A DNA stretch of 64,000 bases from Gulbenkiania mobilis. GTDB lineage: Bacteria > Pseudomonadota > Gammaproteobacteria > Burkholderiales > Chromobacteriaceae. Under the pieces are notes generated by a model, which had not been told where the DNA came from, did not search any database, and saw only the letters and a program-made list of their open reading frames with translations. A program made the translations under genes and the position numbers. Each line of letters starts with the position of its first letter. Position 1 is the first letter of the stretch. The DNA lies in NCBI GenBank assembly GCA_004346645.1, contig SMDA01000003.1, forward strand, positions 1 through 64,000. Direction: 5' to 3'. Positions 44,910 to 54,375 of the stretch are shown one piece after another.

Positions 44910-45473
44910 ATGAAAACCGCACAGGAACTCCGCGCAGGTAACGTATTCATGGTCGGCAGCGAGCCGATGGTGGTGCAGAAGGCCGAATTCAGCAAATCCG
45001 GCCGCAACGCCTCCGTGGTCAAGATGAAGATGAAGAACTTGCTGACGGGCGCAGCTTCCGAAGCCGTGTATCGCGCCGACGACAAGTTCGACGTGATCGT
45101 GCTCGACCGCAAGGACTGCACCTATTCCTACTTCGCCGATCCGATGTACGTCTTCATGGACGCAGAGTTCAACCAGTACGAGGTGGAAGCCGAAAACATG
45201 GGCGATGCGATCAACTACATCGTCGATGGCATGGAAGACGTGTGCCAGGTCACCTTCTATGACGGCAAGGCCATCTCGGTCGAACTGCCGACCACCGTTG
45301 TACGCGAAGTGGAATACACCGAGCCGGCCGTACGCGGCGACACTTCGGGCAAGGTCCTCAAGCCGGCCCGTCTGGTGGGCACCACCTTCGAGATCCAGGT
45401 TCCGGCTTTCGTGGAGATCGGCGAGAAGATCGAGATCGACACCCGTACCAACGAATTCAAGAAGCGCGTCTGA
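44910..45473 (+). CDS. efp: Translation elongation factor P
   Basis: A 187-aa three-domain factor binding between the P and E sites to rescue ribosomes stalled at consecutive prolines. The tip of domain I reads [11 protein letters not shown] with Arg at position 32 instead of the Lys used by EpmA systems, which matches the earP gene upstream. Start [12 protein letters not shown] terminator follows 21 bases after the stop. Confidence 0.97.
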   Translation: MKTAQELRAGNVFMVGSEPMVVQKAEFSKSGRNASVVKMKMKNLLTGAASEAVYRADDKFDVIVLDRKDCTYSYFADPMYVFMDAEFNQYEVEAENMGDAINYIVDGMEDVCQVTFYDGKAISVELPTTVVREVEYTEPAVRGDTSGKVLKPARLVGTTFEIQVPAFVEIGEKIEIDTRTNEFKKRV

Positions 45474-45493
45474 TCCCACTCGCTTCGACATCA

Positions 45494-45519
45494 GGGCAAC
45501 CTACGGGTTGCCCTTTTTT
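45494..45519 (+). terminator. Terminator of earP-efp
   Basis: GGGCAACC-TACG-GGTTGCCC forms an 8-bp stem followed by TTTTTT. Confidence 0.92.
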
Positions 45520-45714
45520 GTCCGTGCACCGCAGCGGCAGCGCCCGCCTGCGGGCATGACGTTTGCCTGATGCCTTGCACACCCTGACCCACCAAGCGGC
45601 CCGACCTAGGGCTGACCGGTCCGTCCGGGTGTCCTGCGCCGTACCGGGATGGGCCCGGCATGGCACTACAAGACGGGGCACCAGCCCCGGAGGCATACGC
45701 AAAAGGAGACGCTC

Positions 45715-45894
45715 ATGCTGCGTTGGGCTGCAATTTTCTTCATCATCGCCCTGGTTGCCGGGGCCATGGGCTTCGGTGGCATTGCCGGGGCAGCAGGCGG
45801 TATCGCCAAGATCCTGTTCTGGCTGTTCGTGATCGGCTTCCTGGTCACGCTGGTACTGGGTATCGCGGCCGGGCGCAAGATCACCGGACGCTAG
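45715..45894 (+). CDS. DUF1328 (YtjA family) small membrane protein
   Basis: A 59-aa protein made almost wholly of two hydrophobic helices ([19 protein letters not shown] and [21 protein letters not shown]) ending in the basic GRKITGR. It matches the short YtjA/DUF1328 inner-membrane family, often stress-induced but of unknown function. Start 45715 has AAAAGGAG at 7 bases. It stands alone between two terminators. Confidence 0.85.
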   Translation: MLRWAAIFFIIALVAGAMGFGGIAGAAGGIAKILFWLFVIGFLVTLVLGIAAGRKITGR

Positions 45895-45910
45895 CGTACC
45901 GCACGCGCGC

Positions 45911-45937
45911 AAAAGGCGACCCTTGGGTCGCCTTTTT
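45911..45937. terminator. Bidirectional terminator between DUF1328 gene and zapE
   Basis: AAAAGGCGACC-CTTG-GGTCGCCTTTTT lies between two convergent genes, with A and T runs on both sides. Confidence 0.92.
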
Positions 45938-45956
45938 GTTTGCAGGCCCAGTACGC

Positions 45957-47111
45957 TCAGGTTTCGGCAATGCCGCTAAGGTCGAAATCGTCCCGCAGGT
46001 GGGGCAGTTCCAGATAGGCGGTGGACTGCATTTCGGTCAGCCGACTGGCAGTACGGAAAAACTCGCTTGCCTGCACCCCTTCCGGATAGAGTGCCTCCGG
46101 CTCGGCAGCCGCAGAGGCCACCAGTTTGACGCGGTGGTCGTAGAACACGTCCACCAGCCAGGTGAAACGGCGGGCCTCGGACGCCTGCGCGGGGGCAAGC
46201 TGCGGGATATCCGAAATGAATACCGTGTGGTACTCGCGAGCGATCTCCAGATAATCCGCCTGACCGCGCGGCCCGCCGCAAATGGCCATGAAGTCGAACC
46301 AGATCACGCCGGGCGCATGCCGTAAGGCACGGATGCGCCGGCCGAACAGCGTGATCTCCGGCTTGAGTTCGGGCACGCCACCTCGCAGCCGGTCGAACAT
46401 GGCCTGCATCCGCGCCGTGGCTTCGGAGCCGGACGGCACCTGGAACAGCGGTTCGCGCGTCAGTTCGCGCAGGCGGTAGTCGTGTCCGCCATCGACGTTG
46501 AGAACATCCATCTCTTTCTTCAGCATGTCGATCGCGGGCAGGAAGTTCATCCGCTGCAGGCCGTTGGGGTAGAGACCATCGGGGGGGTAGTTGGAGGTCA
46601 TCACCATCACCACATCCCGTTCGAAGAGCGCCCCCAACAGCCGCGACAGGATCATGGCATCCGCGATGTCGCTGACGTGAAACTCATCGAAGCACAGCAG
46701 CCGGGTGGCGCGAGCGATGCGGTCTGCCACGGTGAGCAGCGGGTCGGCCTCGCTCGAAAGGGTCTTGAGCTGGTTGTGCACCTCGGCCATGAAGTGATGA
46801 AAGTGCACGCGCCGCTTGCGCCGGTACGGCACACAACTGAAGAAGGCATCCATCAGGAAGCTCTTACCCCGGCCCACGCCACCCCAGAGATAGAGGCCGC
46901 GCGGGGCATCCGGACTGCGCAGGCTGCGACCGAGGAAGCGGTTACGCTTCTTCTTGAACTCCATCAGTTCGGCCCAGAGCGCATCCAGCCGTTCAATGGC
47001 GGCGGCCTGGGCAGTATCGTGGATGAAGCCTTCCTTCTGGCTGGCCTGCCGGTACCATTCGGCCGGGCGCAGCGGGGCGGTGCTGTCAGGGGAAAAAACG
47101 TGTTGGGACAT
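45957..47111 (-). CDS. zapE: Cell division ATPase ZapE (AFG1 family)
   Basis: A 384-aa P-loop ATPase that acts on the Z-ring during division. Walker A is LYLWGGVGRGKSFLMDAFF, with the RVHFHHFMAEVHNQL segment, Walker B LLCFDEFHVSDIADAMIL and MTSNYPPDGLYPNGLQR (sensor). Start MSQHVFSPD (47111); the frame runs further upstream into the inverted repeat and is not used. It lies downstream of cysM, separated by the repeat at 47136. Confidence 0.93.
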   Translation of the reverse strand: MSQHVFSPDSTAPLRPAEWYRQASQKEGFIHDTAQAAAIERLDALWAELMEFKKKRNRFLGRSLRSPDAPRGLYLWGGVGRGKSFLMDAFFSCVPYRRKRRVHFHHFMAEVHNQLKTLSSEADPLLTVADRIARATRLLCFDEFHVSDIADAMILSRLLGALFERDVVMVMTSNYPPDGLYPNGLQRMNFLPAIDMLKKEMDVLNVDGGHDYRLRELTREPLFQVPSGSEATARMQAMFDRLRGGVPELKPEITLFGRRIRALRHAPGVIWFDFMAICGGPRGQADYLEIAREYHTVFISDIPQLAPAQASEARRFTWLVDVFYDHRVKLVASAAAEPEALYPEGVQASEFFRTASRLTEMQSTAYLELPHLRDDFDLSGIAET

Positions 47112-47135
47112 GGGTGGGCAAGGCAGGTCGGTTGA

Positions 47136-47162
47136 GGGTTGGCCGAAGGCTTCGGCCAACCC
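47136..47162. repeat. Inverted pair of the GGTTGGCCGAA word
   Basis: GGGTTGGCCGAA-GGC-TTCGGCCAACCC forms a 12-bp perfect stem with a 3-base loop, 9 bases beyond the cysM stop and 24 bases before the zapE start. It can terminate or attenuate cysM transcription ahead of zapE, although no T-run follows on the minus strand. Confidence 0.85.
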
Positions 47163-47171
47163 GGAAGGTAC

Positions 47172-48068
47172 TCAGGCAAACAGCCCCGTCGAGAGGTAAC
47201 GGTCACCGCGGTCGCAGACAATGGAGACGATCACCGCATTCTCCAGCCGCGCATTGAGGCGCAGTGCCACGGCCAGGGCCCCGCCCGACGACGGTCCAGC
47301 CAGGATGCCTTCCTCGCGCGCCAGGCGGCGGGCGGTGTCTTCAGCCTCCTGCTGGGATACAAGCACCAGCTCGTCGATGCGCGAGTAGTCGCAGATTGCG
47401 GGCAAGTAGGCGTCTTCCCACTTGCGAATACCTGGGATTTGGCTGCCCGGTTCCGGTTGCACGCCCACAATCCGCACCGACGGATTCTGCGCCTTGAGAT
47501 AGCGGCTGGTGCCCATGATGGTGCCCGTGGTGCCCATGCTGGACACAAAGTGGGTAACGGTGCCTGCGGTGCCGTGCCAGATTTCCGGACCGGTGGTTTC
47601 GTAGTGCGCTTGCGGGTTGTCGGGGTTGGAGAACTGGTCGAGGATGCGGCCCACGCCCGCGGCCTGCAAACGCCGCGCCTCGTCGATCGATCCCGGCATG
47701 GAGGCCGAGGCCGGCGTCAACACCACCTCTGCGCCGTAGGCACGCATCGTCTGCACCCGCTCGGCGCTGGAGTTCTCCGGCATCACCAGGATCAGCCGAT
47801 ACCCCATCATTGCCGCCGCCATGGCCAACGCGATGCCGGTATTGCCGCTGGTGGGCTCGATCAGGGTGTCACCGGGACGGATATCGCCGCGTGCCTCGGC
47901 CCTGCGGATCATCGACAGCGCCGGCCGGTCCTTCACGGAACCGGCCGGGTTGTTGCCCTCAAGCTTCACGAGTACCGTGTTGTTGCGATCGCCGGGCAGG
48001 CGCTTGAGCTTCACCAGGGGCGTGTTGCCGACGAAATCTTCCAGATGCTTGAAAACGGGCACGGTCAT
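47172..48068 (-). CDS. cysM: Cysteine synthase B
   Basis: A 298-aa PLP enzyme making cysteine from O-acetylserine and sulfide or thiosulfate. The PLP lysine is K46 in NPAGSVKDRPAL, the phosphate loop is TSGNTGIALAMAA, and GTTGTIMGTSRYLK is present. CysM rather than CysK is favoured by the short length and by KLEGNNPAGSVKDR with Arg-Pro after it. Confidence 0.93.
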   Translation of the reverse strand: MTVPVFKHLEDFVGNTPLVKLKRLPGDRNNTVLVKLEGNNPAGSVKDRPALSMIRRAEARGDIRPGDTLIEPTSGNTGIALAMAAAMMGYRLILVMPENSSAERVQTMRAYGAEVVLTPASASMPGSIDEARRLQAAGVGRILDQFSNPDNPQAHYETTGPEIWHGTAGTVTHFVSSMGTTGTIMGTSRYLKAQNPSVRIVGVQPEPGSQIPGIRKWEDAYLPAICDYSRIDELVLVSQQEAEDTARRLAREEGILAGPSSGGALAVALRLNARLENAVIVSIVCDRGDRYLSTGLFA

Positions 48069-48148
48069 GCGGTCTCTCCAGTCAGTCCGCCATTATACGG
48101 CAAGTCACTGCCGGCTCGACCCTGCCGCCCAAAGGGGCTTGTACATGC

Positions 48149-48170
48149 AAAAGGGCGCCTTACGGCGCCC
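48149..48170 (-). terminator. Terminator of the phytase-like gene
   Basis: GGGCGCC-TTAC-GGCGCCC forms a 7-bp stem, followed on the minus strand by TTTT, 27 bases beyond the stop codon. Confidence 0.8.
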
Positions 48171-48196
48171 CGGATCGGTGTGATGACCGGGCCAGC

Positions 48197-49564
48197 TTAC
48201 AGCCAGTCCTTCAGCGGGCGGGTCAGTGTAATGACGAACAGTTGGGTGGCTTCCCCATTGGGCGCGATACCGACGCGCACGCCATCGGCCGGCGCTCCCT
48301 TGGCGTCCAGCAGGCGCTTGCTACCGCTGTCCCACACATAGTCATCGGCATTGCCTTTGCCCCCTTCCACCCGGGTCGTCAGGCCAAAGTCGTTGTCATT
48401 GATGATGGCGATCTGGTTGGGCTCAATCACCGCAATTCCCTCAGCCTTCTCTGCCGTCCATCCCAGGGTGCGCAGGTCGATCGCCTGCGCACGTTTCACC
48501 GGGCTGATGCCGGCTTCAGCCAAGGTACCGAACTCCAGCGCCCGGCCATCTGCCAAGGTTTTGCCGCTCAGGTCGGTGGCCGCTGCCGTGTCGATCACCA
48601 CGACATCGTTGTGCATCTTTTTGTCGGCATCCTTGCCCTGCTCGATCACCGCGAAACGGGTGTCGCTGAGGGCGGCGATGTCACCTAGCTTGAGGTCGCC
48701 CGCCTTGCGGAAGTGCTCGGGAACCGGATAGGCAAACTGTCGCGTGGCGCCGGTAGCCGGGTCGAACTCCACCAACCGCACGAACCGTGCGCTGTGCCGG
48801 GTCTTGCCGTCGATGTCGAGCGTGCTCTGCACCGCAGCCACCACCTTGCCGGAAGGCGTGACGGTGACGCCCTCGAAGCCGCGGTTGGGCTGACGATAGC
48901 GGAGGATGTCGGGCAAGCCCTTTCCGGGCGCCAGACGGCGCAGCACGTTGCCCGTCTGACTGTCGATTTCGGCGAGGAAGGGACCATACTCGTCCACCAC
49001 CCACAGATGCCCCTGACGGTCGATGTCGATGCCCTCCGGGTCTAGGCCCAGCGGGTCGTAGGGCAGCGAGGCCATTGTTTCGGCCAACCCCACCTCGCCG
49101 GTCGCACCCGTACTGCCCGGTGCCAGCGGCCGACCGGTCACGGGTCGCCCGCCCTCGCGAATCGGCAGCACACGGGTCACCTCAGCCGACTGCGCCAAGT
49201 CCACCCGCAGCTGGGCAATGGCGGGGGTGAAGTCTGCCACCGGAAACAGCTTGGCCGGCATGCTGGCGCTGCCAGTCTTTACTGCTGGGGCATCCCCGTT
49301 GGGCCCACGATCGGTCACGCTCCAGAACTCCAACGCCGACGTCTTCTTGTCGTAGCCCTTGAAGCGCAGGCTGGAGCCCACCGCTAGCGGCAGGCCCTGC
49401 GGAAAGTCCGCCTTGGCGGTACCCGCATAGGGAACGAAGGGAGTGCGCACCTCATAGCGCTCTACGGCAGCGACATCGGGCACGGCGGGGGTGGACAGGC
49501 TGAAGGGCTCGGCACTGGCCAGCCCGGCAGCCATAAGCAGCAACGACGACAACACACGCGACAT
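48197..49564 (-). CDS. Exported esterase-like / phytase-like domain protein
   Basis: A 455-aa secreted or periplasmic protein with signal peptide MSRVLSSLLLMAAGLASA. It shows the repeated strands of a beta-propeller of the esterase-like phytase family (LGLDPEGIDIDRQGHLWVVDEYGPFLAEID, RGFEGVTVTPSGKVVAAVQS, EGIAVIEPNQIAIINDNDFG). The Asp/Glu-rich turns would bind calcium. It probably hydrolyses a phosphate ester. A possible Pho box lies upstream. An uptake-like word (49079-49089) is read as LAE. Confidence 0.82.
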   Translation of the reverse strand: MSRVLSSLLLMAAGLASAEPFSLSTPAVPDVAAVERYEVRTPFVPYAGTAKADFPQGLPLAVGSSLRFKGYDKKTSALEFWSVTDRGPNGDAPAVKTGSASMPAKLFPVADFTPAIAQLRVDLAQSAEVTRVLPIREGGRPVTGRPLAPGSTGATGEVGLAETMASLPYDPLGLDPEGIDIDRQGHLWVVDEYGPFLAEIDSQTGNVLRRLAPGKGLPDILRYRQPNRGFEGVTVTPSGKVVAAVQSTLDIDGKTRHSARFVRLVEFDPATGATRQFAYPVPEHFRKAGDLKLGDIAALSDTRFAVIEQGKDADKKMHNDVVVIDTAAATDLSGKTLADGRALEFGTLAEAGISPVKRAQAIDLRTLGWTAEKAEGIAVIEPNQIAIINDNDFGLTTRVEGGKGNADDYVWDSGSKRLLDAKGAPADGVRVGIAPNGEATQLFVITLTRPLKDWL

Positions 49565-49614
49565 GATGGTCTTTCGTAATGACAGTCAGGACACGGCGAC
49601 TCTATAACGGCTTC

Positions 49615-49632
49615 ATGACAAAAAGATGAACG
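49615..49632 (-). promoter_or_regulatory. Possible Pho box of the phytase-like gene
   Basis: On the minus strand CGTTCAT-CTTT-TTGTCAT matches the two-repeat Pho box (CTGTCAT-N4-CTGTCAT) at 5 and 6 of 7 positions. It lies 8-13 bases upstream of a TTATAG -10 (49602-49607). Another perfect CTGTCAT half site is at 49579-49585. The T-rich centre could instead be the T-tract of the hldD hairpin next to it. Confidence 0.4.
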
Positions 49633-49654
49633 GGGCAGGCCGAAGCCTGCCCCG
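49631..49654 (-). terminator. Hairpin after hldD
   Basis: CGGGGCAGGC-CGAA-GCCTGCCCCG forms a 10-bp stem. On the minus strand it is followed by TTCATCTTTTT, an imperfect T-tract. It ends the long LPS/ugd gene run. Confidence 0.65.
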
Positions 49655-49675
49655 CAGCGGGAGATGCGCCCGACA

Positions 49676-50671
49676 TCAGGCGCCGATCAGCCAGTCCACA
49701 TAGCGGCCGACCCCCTCCTCCACCGTCAGCATCGGAGCATTGTAGCCTGCCTCGCGCAGCCGGCCGATGTCGGCTTGGGTAAAGCTCTGATACTTGCCCT
49801 TGAGCGCGTCCGGGAAGGGTACATACTCGAGCAGGCCCTGCTCCACCATCTCCGTCAGCGTCAGGGCCGGCTTGCCTTCGTGGCGCCGGCAGCTATTGAC
49901 TACTGCCACGGCGACATCGTTGAACGGCTGGGCGCGGCCCGAACCCAGGTTGAAGATACCGCTCAGCTCGGGGTGGTCGTAAAAATGGAGGTTGACGTTG
50001 ACCACATCCTCCACCGACACGAAATCCCGGCTTTGCATGCCGTTACCCCAGCCGTCCCAGCCACCAAAGAGCTTCACCTTTCCGGTGTCGCGGTATTGAT
50101 GGAAGTTGTGGTAGGCCACCGAAGCCATGCGTCCCTTGTGCTGCTCGCGGGGTCCGTAGACGTTGAAGTAGCGGAAGCCTGCTACCTGGGCCGTCAGCCC
50201 CTGCTGCATGCGTTTGCGCAGAACCTGGTCGAACAGAAACTTGGAGTAGCCGTAGACGTTGAGCGGAGCCTCGAACTCACGCTGCTCGCGGAAAGTGCTA
50301 CCGGCACCATACACCGCGGCGCTGGAGGCATAAAGAAAAGGGATTTCCTCGCCCTGGCAGAATTCGAACAGCTCCAGCGTGTACTGGTAGTTGTTCTCCA
50401 TCATGTACTTGCCATCGTGGTTCATGGTGTCCGAGCAGGCACCCTGATGGAAGATGGCGGTGACTTCGCCGTCAAAATCGCCCGCGGCCACCATCTCCAC
50501 GAAATCGTGCTTATCCAGATAATGGGCCACCTCGCAGTCCACGAGATTGCGGAACTTCTCCCCACGGGAGAGGTTGTCGACGGCGATGATGTCGGTGATG
50601 CCCCGGCCGTTTAGGGCCTTCACGAGGTTGGCGCCGATGAAGCCGGCGGCGCCGGTAACGACGATGGTCAT
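49676..50671 (-). CDS. hldD: ADP-L-glycero-D-manno-heptose 6-epimerase
   Basis: A 331-aa short-chain dehydrogenase/reductase-type epimerase supplying heptose for LPS inner core. The N-terminal NADP site is [19 protein letters not shown], the family acid stretch is HQGACSDT, and the catalytic Tyr-Lys is in [12 protein letters not shown], with [19 protein letters not shown]. It clusters with hldE/hldA, matching pathway order. Confidence 0.95.
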   Translation of the reverse strand: MTIVVTGAAGFIGANLVKALNGRGITDIIAVDNLSRGEKFRNLVDCEVAHYLDKHDFVEMVAAGDFDGEVTAIFHQGACSDTMNHDGKYMMENNYQYTLELFEFCQGEEIPFLYASSAAVYGAGSTFREQREFEAPLNVYGYSKFLFDQVLRKRMQQGLTAQVAGFRYFNVYGPREQHKGRMASVAYHNFHQYRDTGKVKLFGGWDGWGNGMQSRDFVSVEDVVNVNLHFYDHPELSGIFNLGSGRAQPFNDVAVAVVNSCRRHEGKPALTLTEMVEQGLLEYVPFPDALKGKYQSFTQADIGRLREAGYNAPMLTVEEGVGRYVDWLIGA

Positions 50672-50697
50672 GAATCGCGGTCCTTGATGTCGATGGT

Positions 50698-51288
50698 TCA
50701 GAACGAGGAGCCGGGCGTCTGCAGAAACGCCGCTTCCTCGTCGGTAGTGGGTCGGCCCAGCGCGGCGTTGCGATGCGGAAAGCGGCCGAAGCGCGCGATG
50801 ATGTCGCGGTGGCGTCGCGCATAGTCGAGCGCGTTGTCGCCGCCGGGTGTGCCTGCCAGGGTCTCGAACAGAGCCACCGCGGTAGCCTGATCTTCGGCCG
50901 ATTCGCTGTGCTCGAACGGCAGATAGAAGAACCAGCGCGCCACTGGCGGCAACTGCGCGTCCAGGCCGGCGGCCACCGCCGCCTGCGCCCAGTGACGGGC
51001 CAAGGGGTCCGTGGCAAAGGCCCGGGCCGTGCCACGATAGAGATTGCGTGGAAACTGGTCGGCTGCGATCAGCGCTGCGAGCATCTGCCGGGCATCTGAG
51101 GGGTCGGGCGCGAGCGCGCCGCTGGCCAGCGCATCCGGCAGGTCGGCAAAGCGTTCGCGGATCGTCGCGTCGAAGGCGTCATCCTTGGCAAACCACGCCG
51201 TACGCGGCCGAGCCAGGTCGGCTTCGGCCAACCCCTCGAACCAGAACTGCAGCACGGCTTCCGCCATGGCGGCAAAGGTCGGTTTCAT
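50698..51288 (-). CDS. DUF924 family protein
   Basis: A 196-aa all-helical TPR-like protein of the DUF924 family: [65 protein letters not shown] and [12 protein letters not shown]. Function unknown. It is inserted between hldE-type kinase and hldD in the same direction. An uptake-like word (51223-51233) is read as LAE. Confidence 0.9.
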   Translation of the reverse strand: MKPTFAAMAEAVLQFWFEGLAEADLARPRTAWFAKDDAFDATIRERFADLPDALASGALAPDPSDARQMLAALIAADQFPRNLYRGTARAFATDPLARHWAQAAVAAGLDAQLPPVARWFFYLPFEHSESAEDQATAVALFETLAGTPGGDNALDYARRHRDIIARFGRFPHRNAALGRPTTDEEAAFLQTPGSSF

Positions 51289-51320
51289 CGGTCTCTTCCT
51301 CGGTGCCCGGGGCCGGTCGG

Positions 51321-52283
51321 TTATAGGCCGAATAGCTCGGCCTGGCTGCAGACCGCGGTCCCCAACTTGGCCACCACCACTCCGGCGGCGGCATTGGCCA
51401 GCGACATCGCCGTTTCCAGCGGCAGGCCTGCGGCCATGGCCAGCCCCAGCGTGCCGATCACGGTGTCCCCGGCGCCCGACACGTCGAACACCTCGCGCGC
51501 CTGGGTCGGTTCGTGGCGGCGCTGGCCGGGACGGTAGAGCGTCATCCCCTCCTCGCTGCGCGTCACCAGCAGCGCATCCAGCGCCAGCGTGCTGCGCAGC
51601 GCCTCGGCCTTGGCGCTCAGCGTATCCTCGTCGTGCCAGCTGCCCGCCACTTGTCGGAACTCGCTGCGGTTGGGGGTGAGCAGCGTGGCACCCGCATACC
51701 GCCGGTAATCGTCACCCTTGGGGTCGATAAGCACCGGTTTGCCGGCTTCACGGGCAATCTCGATCATCCGCGCCACATGCGTGAGCGCGCCTTTGCCGTA
51801 ATCGGACAGGATGACCACGTCGTGGTCCGCCACCTGTCGGGCAAAGGCTTCCAGTTTGGTACTAAGGGCATCATGGCTGGGCGCATCCTCGAAATCCAGC
51901 CGGATGAGCTGTTGCTGCCGGGCTACCACGCGCAGCTTGATGGTGGTGGCGATGGCCGGATCCCGGCTAAAAGCGGTGGTGATGCCGTCGGCCTGCATCA
52001 GTCGTGTCAGCGCGCTGGCGGCCTCGTCATCCCCCACCACAGACAGGATGGTGGCCTGTCCACCCAGGCCGGCAATGTTGCGCGCCACGTTGGCAGCCCC
52101 GCCGGCACGTTCTTCCATGCGCTCGATCTTGGCCACCGGCACCGGTGCTTCGGGCGAAATGCGGTTCACGTCTCCGAACCAGTAACGGTCCAACATCACG
52201 TCGCCCGCCACCAGTACCCGGGCTTTGCCCAAGCTTTCGGCCAACCCTTCGGGGGTCAGGCCCAGTCGTTCCAGAAGGGCCAT
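51321..52283 (-). CDS. hldA: D-glycero-beta-D-manno-heptose-7-phosphate kinase
   Basis: A 320-aa PfkB/ribokinase-fold kinase. Segments are VLVAGDVMLDRYWFGDVNRISPEAPVPV, AGGAANVARNIAGLGG and the ATP/anion-hole motif VSGAGDTVIGTL. It corresponds only to the N-terminal half of the bifunctional HldE of enterobacteria; no cytidylyl/adenylyltransferase domain follows, so the nucleotidyl step must be encoded elsewhere. An uptake-like word (52236-52246) is read as LAE near the N-terminus. Confidence 0.92.
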   Translation of the reverse strand: MALLERLGLTPEGLAESLGKARVLVAGDVMLDRYWFGDVNRISPEAPVPVAKIERMEERAGGAANVARNIAGLGGQATILSVVGDDEAASALTRLMQADGITTAFSRDPAIATTIKLRVVARQQQLIRLDFEDAPSHDALSTKLEAFARQVADHDVVILSDYGKGALTHVARMIEIAREAGKPVLIDPKGDDYRRYAGATLLTPNRSEFRQVAGSWHDEDTLSAKAEALRSTLALDALLVTRSEEGMTLYRPGQRRHEPTQAREVFDVSGAGDTVIGTLGLAMAAGLPLETAMSLANAAAGVVVAKLGTAVCSQAELFGL

Positions 52284-52286
52284 GGC

Positions 52287-53606
52287 TTACCGTCCGATCG
52301 CATGGTAGACAAATCCTAGCCCGCGCACCCAGGCCGGATCGTACATGTTGCGCCCGTCGAAGATCACCGGCGCCTTCAGCGCTGCACGCAGTGCCTCAAA
52401 GTCGGGCGCACGGAACATCTTCCACTCGGTGACGATCAACAGGGCATCGGCATCCTGCAGGGCCGACATCATGTCTTGGGCAAACGTCAGGCCCGCGGTG
52501 CCGTCCAGCACCCGGGCCGCCTCGTCCGCGGCCACCGGGTCGTAGGCGCTCACCGTCGCGCCACGGCTTACCAGCGCCCGCACCACTTCGCGGCTGGGCG
52601 CCTCGCGCATGTCGTCGGTGTTGGGCTTGAAGGCCAGCCCCCACAAGGCGAAGTGCCTGCCCGACAGATCTTCTCCATACTCGGCCACGATCTTGTCCAC
52701 TAGGCGCAGCTTCTGCGCGTCGTTCGCGGCTTCCACAGCAGTCAGCACGCGCATCGCATGGCCATGCTCGCGACCGGTGGCGATCAGCGCCTTCACGTCC
52801 TTGGGAAAGCACGAGCCGCCATAGCCTGCACCGGGATAGAGGAAGTGGTAGCCAATGCGCGGATCGGACCCAATGCCTTGGCGCACCAGCTCGATGTCGG
52901 CACCTAGGGTTTCGGCTAGATTCGCCAGCTCGTTCATGAACGAAATACGGGTGGCCAACATCGCGTTGGCGGCATACTTGGTCAGCTCGGCCGAGCGCAC
53001 ATCCATAAACAGGATGCGCTCGTGGTTGCGCTGGAACGGGGCATACAGGCGGCGCATGCGCTCGATGGCCAGGTCGTCCTCGGCCCCTACCACGATGCGA
53101 TCGGGCTTCATGAAGTCCTCGATCGCCGCCCCCTCTTTCAGGAACTCGGGGTTGGACACCACGCTGTAGCCGATGTCGACCCCCCGCTCGGCCAAGGTCT
53201 CGGCAATCGCCTGCCGCACCTTGTCGGCCGTGCCCACGGGAACTGTGGATTTGTCTACCACCACCTTGTATTCCTGCATGTGGCGGCCGATGTTGCGTGC
53301 GGCGGCCAGCACGTACTGCAGGTCGGCCGAACCGTCTTCGTCAGGCGGCGTGCCCACGGCGATGAACTGCACTTCTCCGAAGGCCACCGACTCAGCCACA
53401 TCCGTGGTAAAGCTGAGGCGGCCTGCCGCCACGTTGCGCCGGACCATGTCCTCCAGGCCCGGCTCGTAGATGGGGATGCCCCCGGCGCGCAGCAGCGCGA
53501 TCTTGGCCGGGTCTACATCCAGGCACATCACATGATTGCCCACTTCGGCAAGGCAGGTGCCGGTCACAAGGCCGACATAGCCCGAACCGATGACAGTAAT
53601 TTTCAT
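52287..53606 (-). CDS. ugd: UDP-glucose 6-dehydrogenase
   Basis: A 439-aa NAD-dependent enzyme making UDP-glucuronate for capsule, LPS or aminoarabinose. N-terminal Rossmann [24 protein letters not shown], catalytic Cys in [19 protein letters not shown], and C-terminal [18 protein letters not shown]. It overlaps pyrF by ATGA and precedes hldA by 3 bases. Confidence 0.95.
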   Translation of the reverse strand: MKITVIGSGYVGLVTGTCLAEVGNHVMCLDVDPAKIALLRAGGIPIYEPGLEDMVRRNVAAGRLSFTTDVAESVAFGEVQFIAVGTPPDEDGSADLQYVLAAARNIGRHMQEYKVVVDKSTVPVGTADKVRQAIAETLAERGVDIGYSVVSNPEFLKEGAAIEDFMKPDRIVVGAEDDLAIERMRRLYAPFQRNHERILFMDVRSAELTKYAANAMLATRISFMNELANLAETLGADIELVRQGIGSDPRIGYHFLYPGAGYGGSCFPKDVKALIATGREHGHAMRVLTAVEAANDAQKLRLVDKIVAEYGEDLSGRHFALWGLAFKPNTDDMREAPSREVVRALVSRGATVSAYDPVAADEAARVLDGTAGLTFAQDMMSALQDADALLIVTEWKMFRAPDFEALRAALKAPVIFDGRNMYDPAWVRGLGFVYHAIGR

Positions 53607-54349
53607 GATTGCGTACGACGGAAGAGTTGAATGTCCTGATTGATGGTCTGCAGCGTGGCCAGCGGATCCGGGGCGCGTGTGATCGGCCGCCCGATCACCA
53701 GATAGTCGGCACCGGCCTCCAGCGCGGCCACGGGTGTCATCACGCGGCGCTGGTCGTCAGCCACACTGTCCGCCAGGCGGATGCCAGGGGTCACCAGAGC
53801 AAAACCGCAGCCGAGCGCCTGCTTGAGCAGGCTGGCCTCACGGGCGGAGCAGACCACGCCATCCAGGCCGGACGACTGTGCCAGCCGGGCCAGGCGCAGC
53901 ACCTGTGCCTCCGGAGTGTCGCTGATGCCGATGTCAGCCAAATCCTGTGCCTCCATGCTGGTGAGCACTGTCACCGCGATCAGGAGAGGCCGCTGGCTCA
54001 GGGGGGCCAGCGCCTCGCGCGCTGCCTCCATCATGCGGCGGCCGCCGGAGGCGTGTACGTTCACCATCCACACGCCGGCCTCGGCGGCCATCCGGCAGGC
54101 TTGGGCGACGGTGTTGGGGATGTCGTGAAATTTGAGATCGAGGAAGACCTGAAAGCCCCGGGACACCAGGGCCTCGACCAGACTGCGGCCCGAAGCGGTG
54201 AACAGCTCCTTGCCGACCTTGACCCGGCAGGCCGCAGGGTCCAGCCGGGCGGCGAAGGCGAGCGCGTCCTGCGCTTGGGCAAAATCGAGCGCCACGATGA
54301 CGGGCGAAACCGGTGCAAGCTCGGCACCGGTGGCTACCAGAGGATTCAT
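53603..54349 (-). CDS. pyrF: Orotidine 5'-phosphate decarboxylase
   Basis: A 248-aa TIM barrel, last step of UMP synthesis. Catalytic Lys-Asp set is in [14 protein letters not shown], with [14 protein letters not shown] and phosphate site [12 protein letters not shown]. The N-terminus carries about a dozen extra residues compared with E. coli PyrF. Confidence 0.95.
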   Translation of the reverse strand: MNPLVATGAELAPVSPVIVALDFAQAQDALAFAARLDPAACRVKVGKELFTASGRSLVEALVSRGFQVFLDLKFHDIPNTVAQACRMAAEAGVWMVNVHASGGRRMMEAAREALAPLSQRPLLIAVTVLTSMEAQDLADIGISDTPEAQVLRLARLAQSSGLDGVVCSAREASLLKQALGCGFALVTPGIRLADSVADDQRRVMTPVAALEAGADYLVIGRPITRAPDPLATLQTINQDIQLFRRTQS

Positions 54350-54375
54350 AAGTCTAGCGTGCAGTTCTTGGGTTA

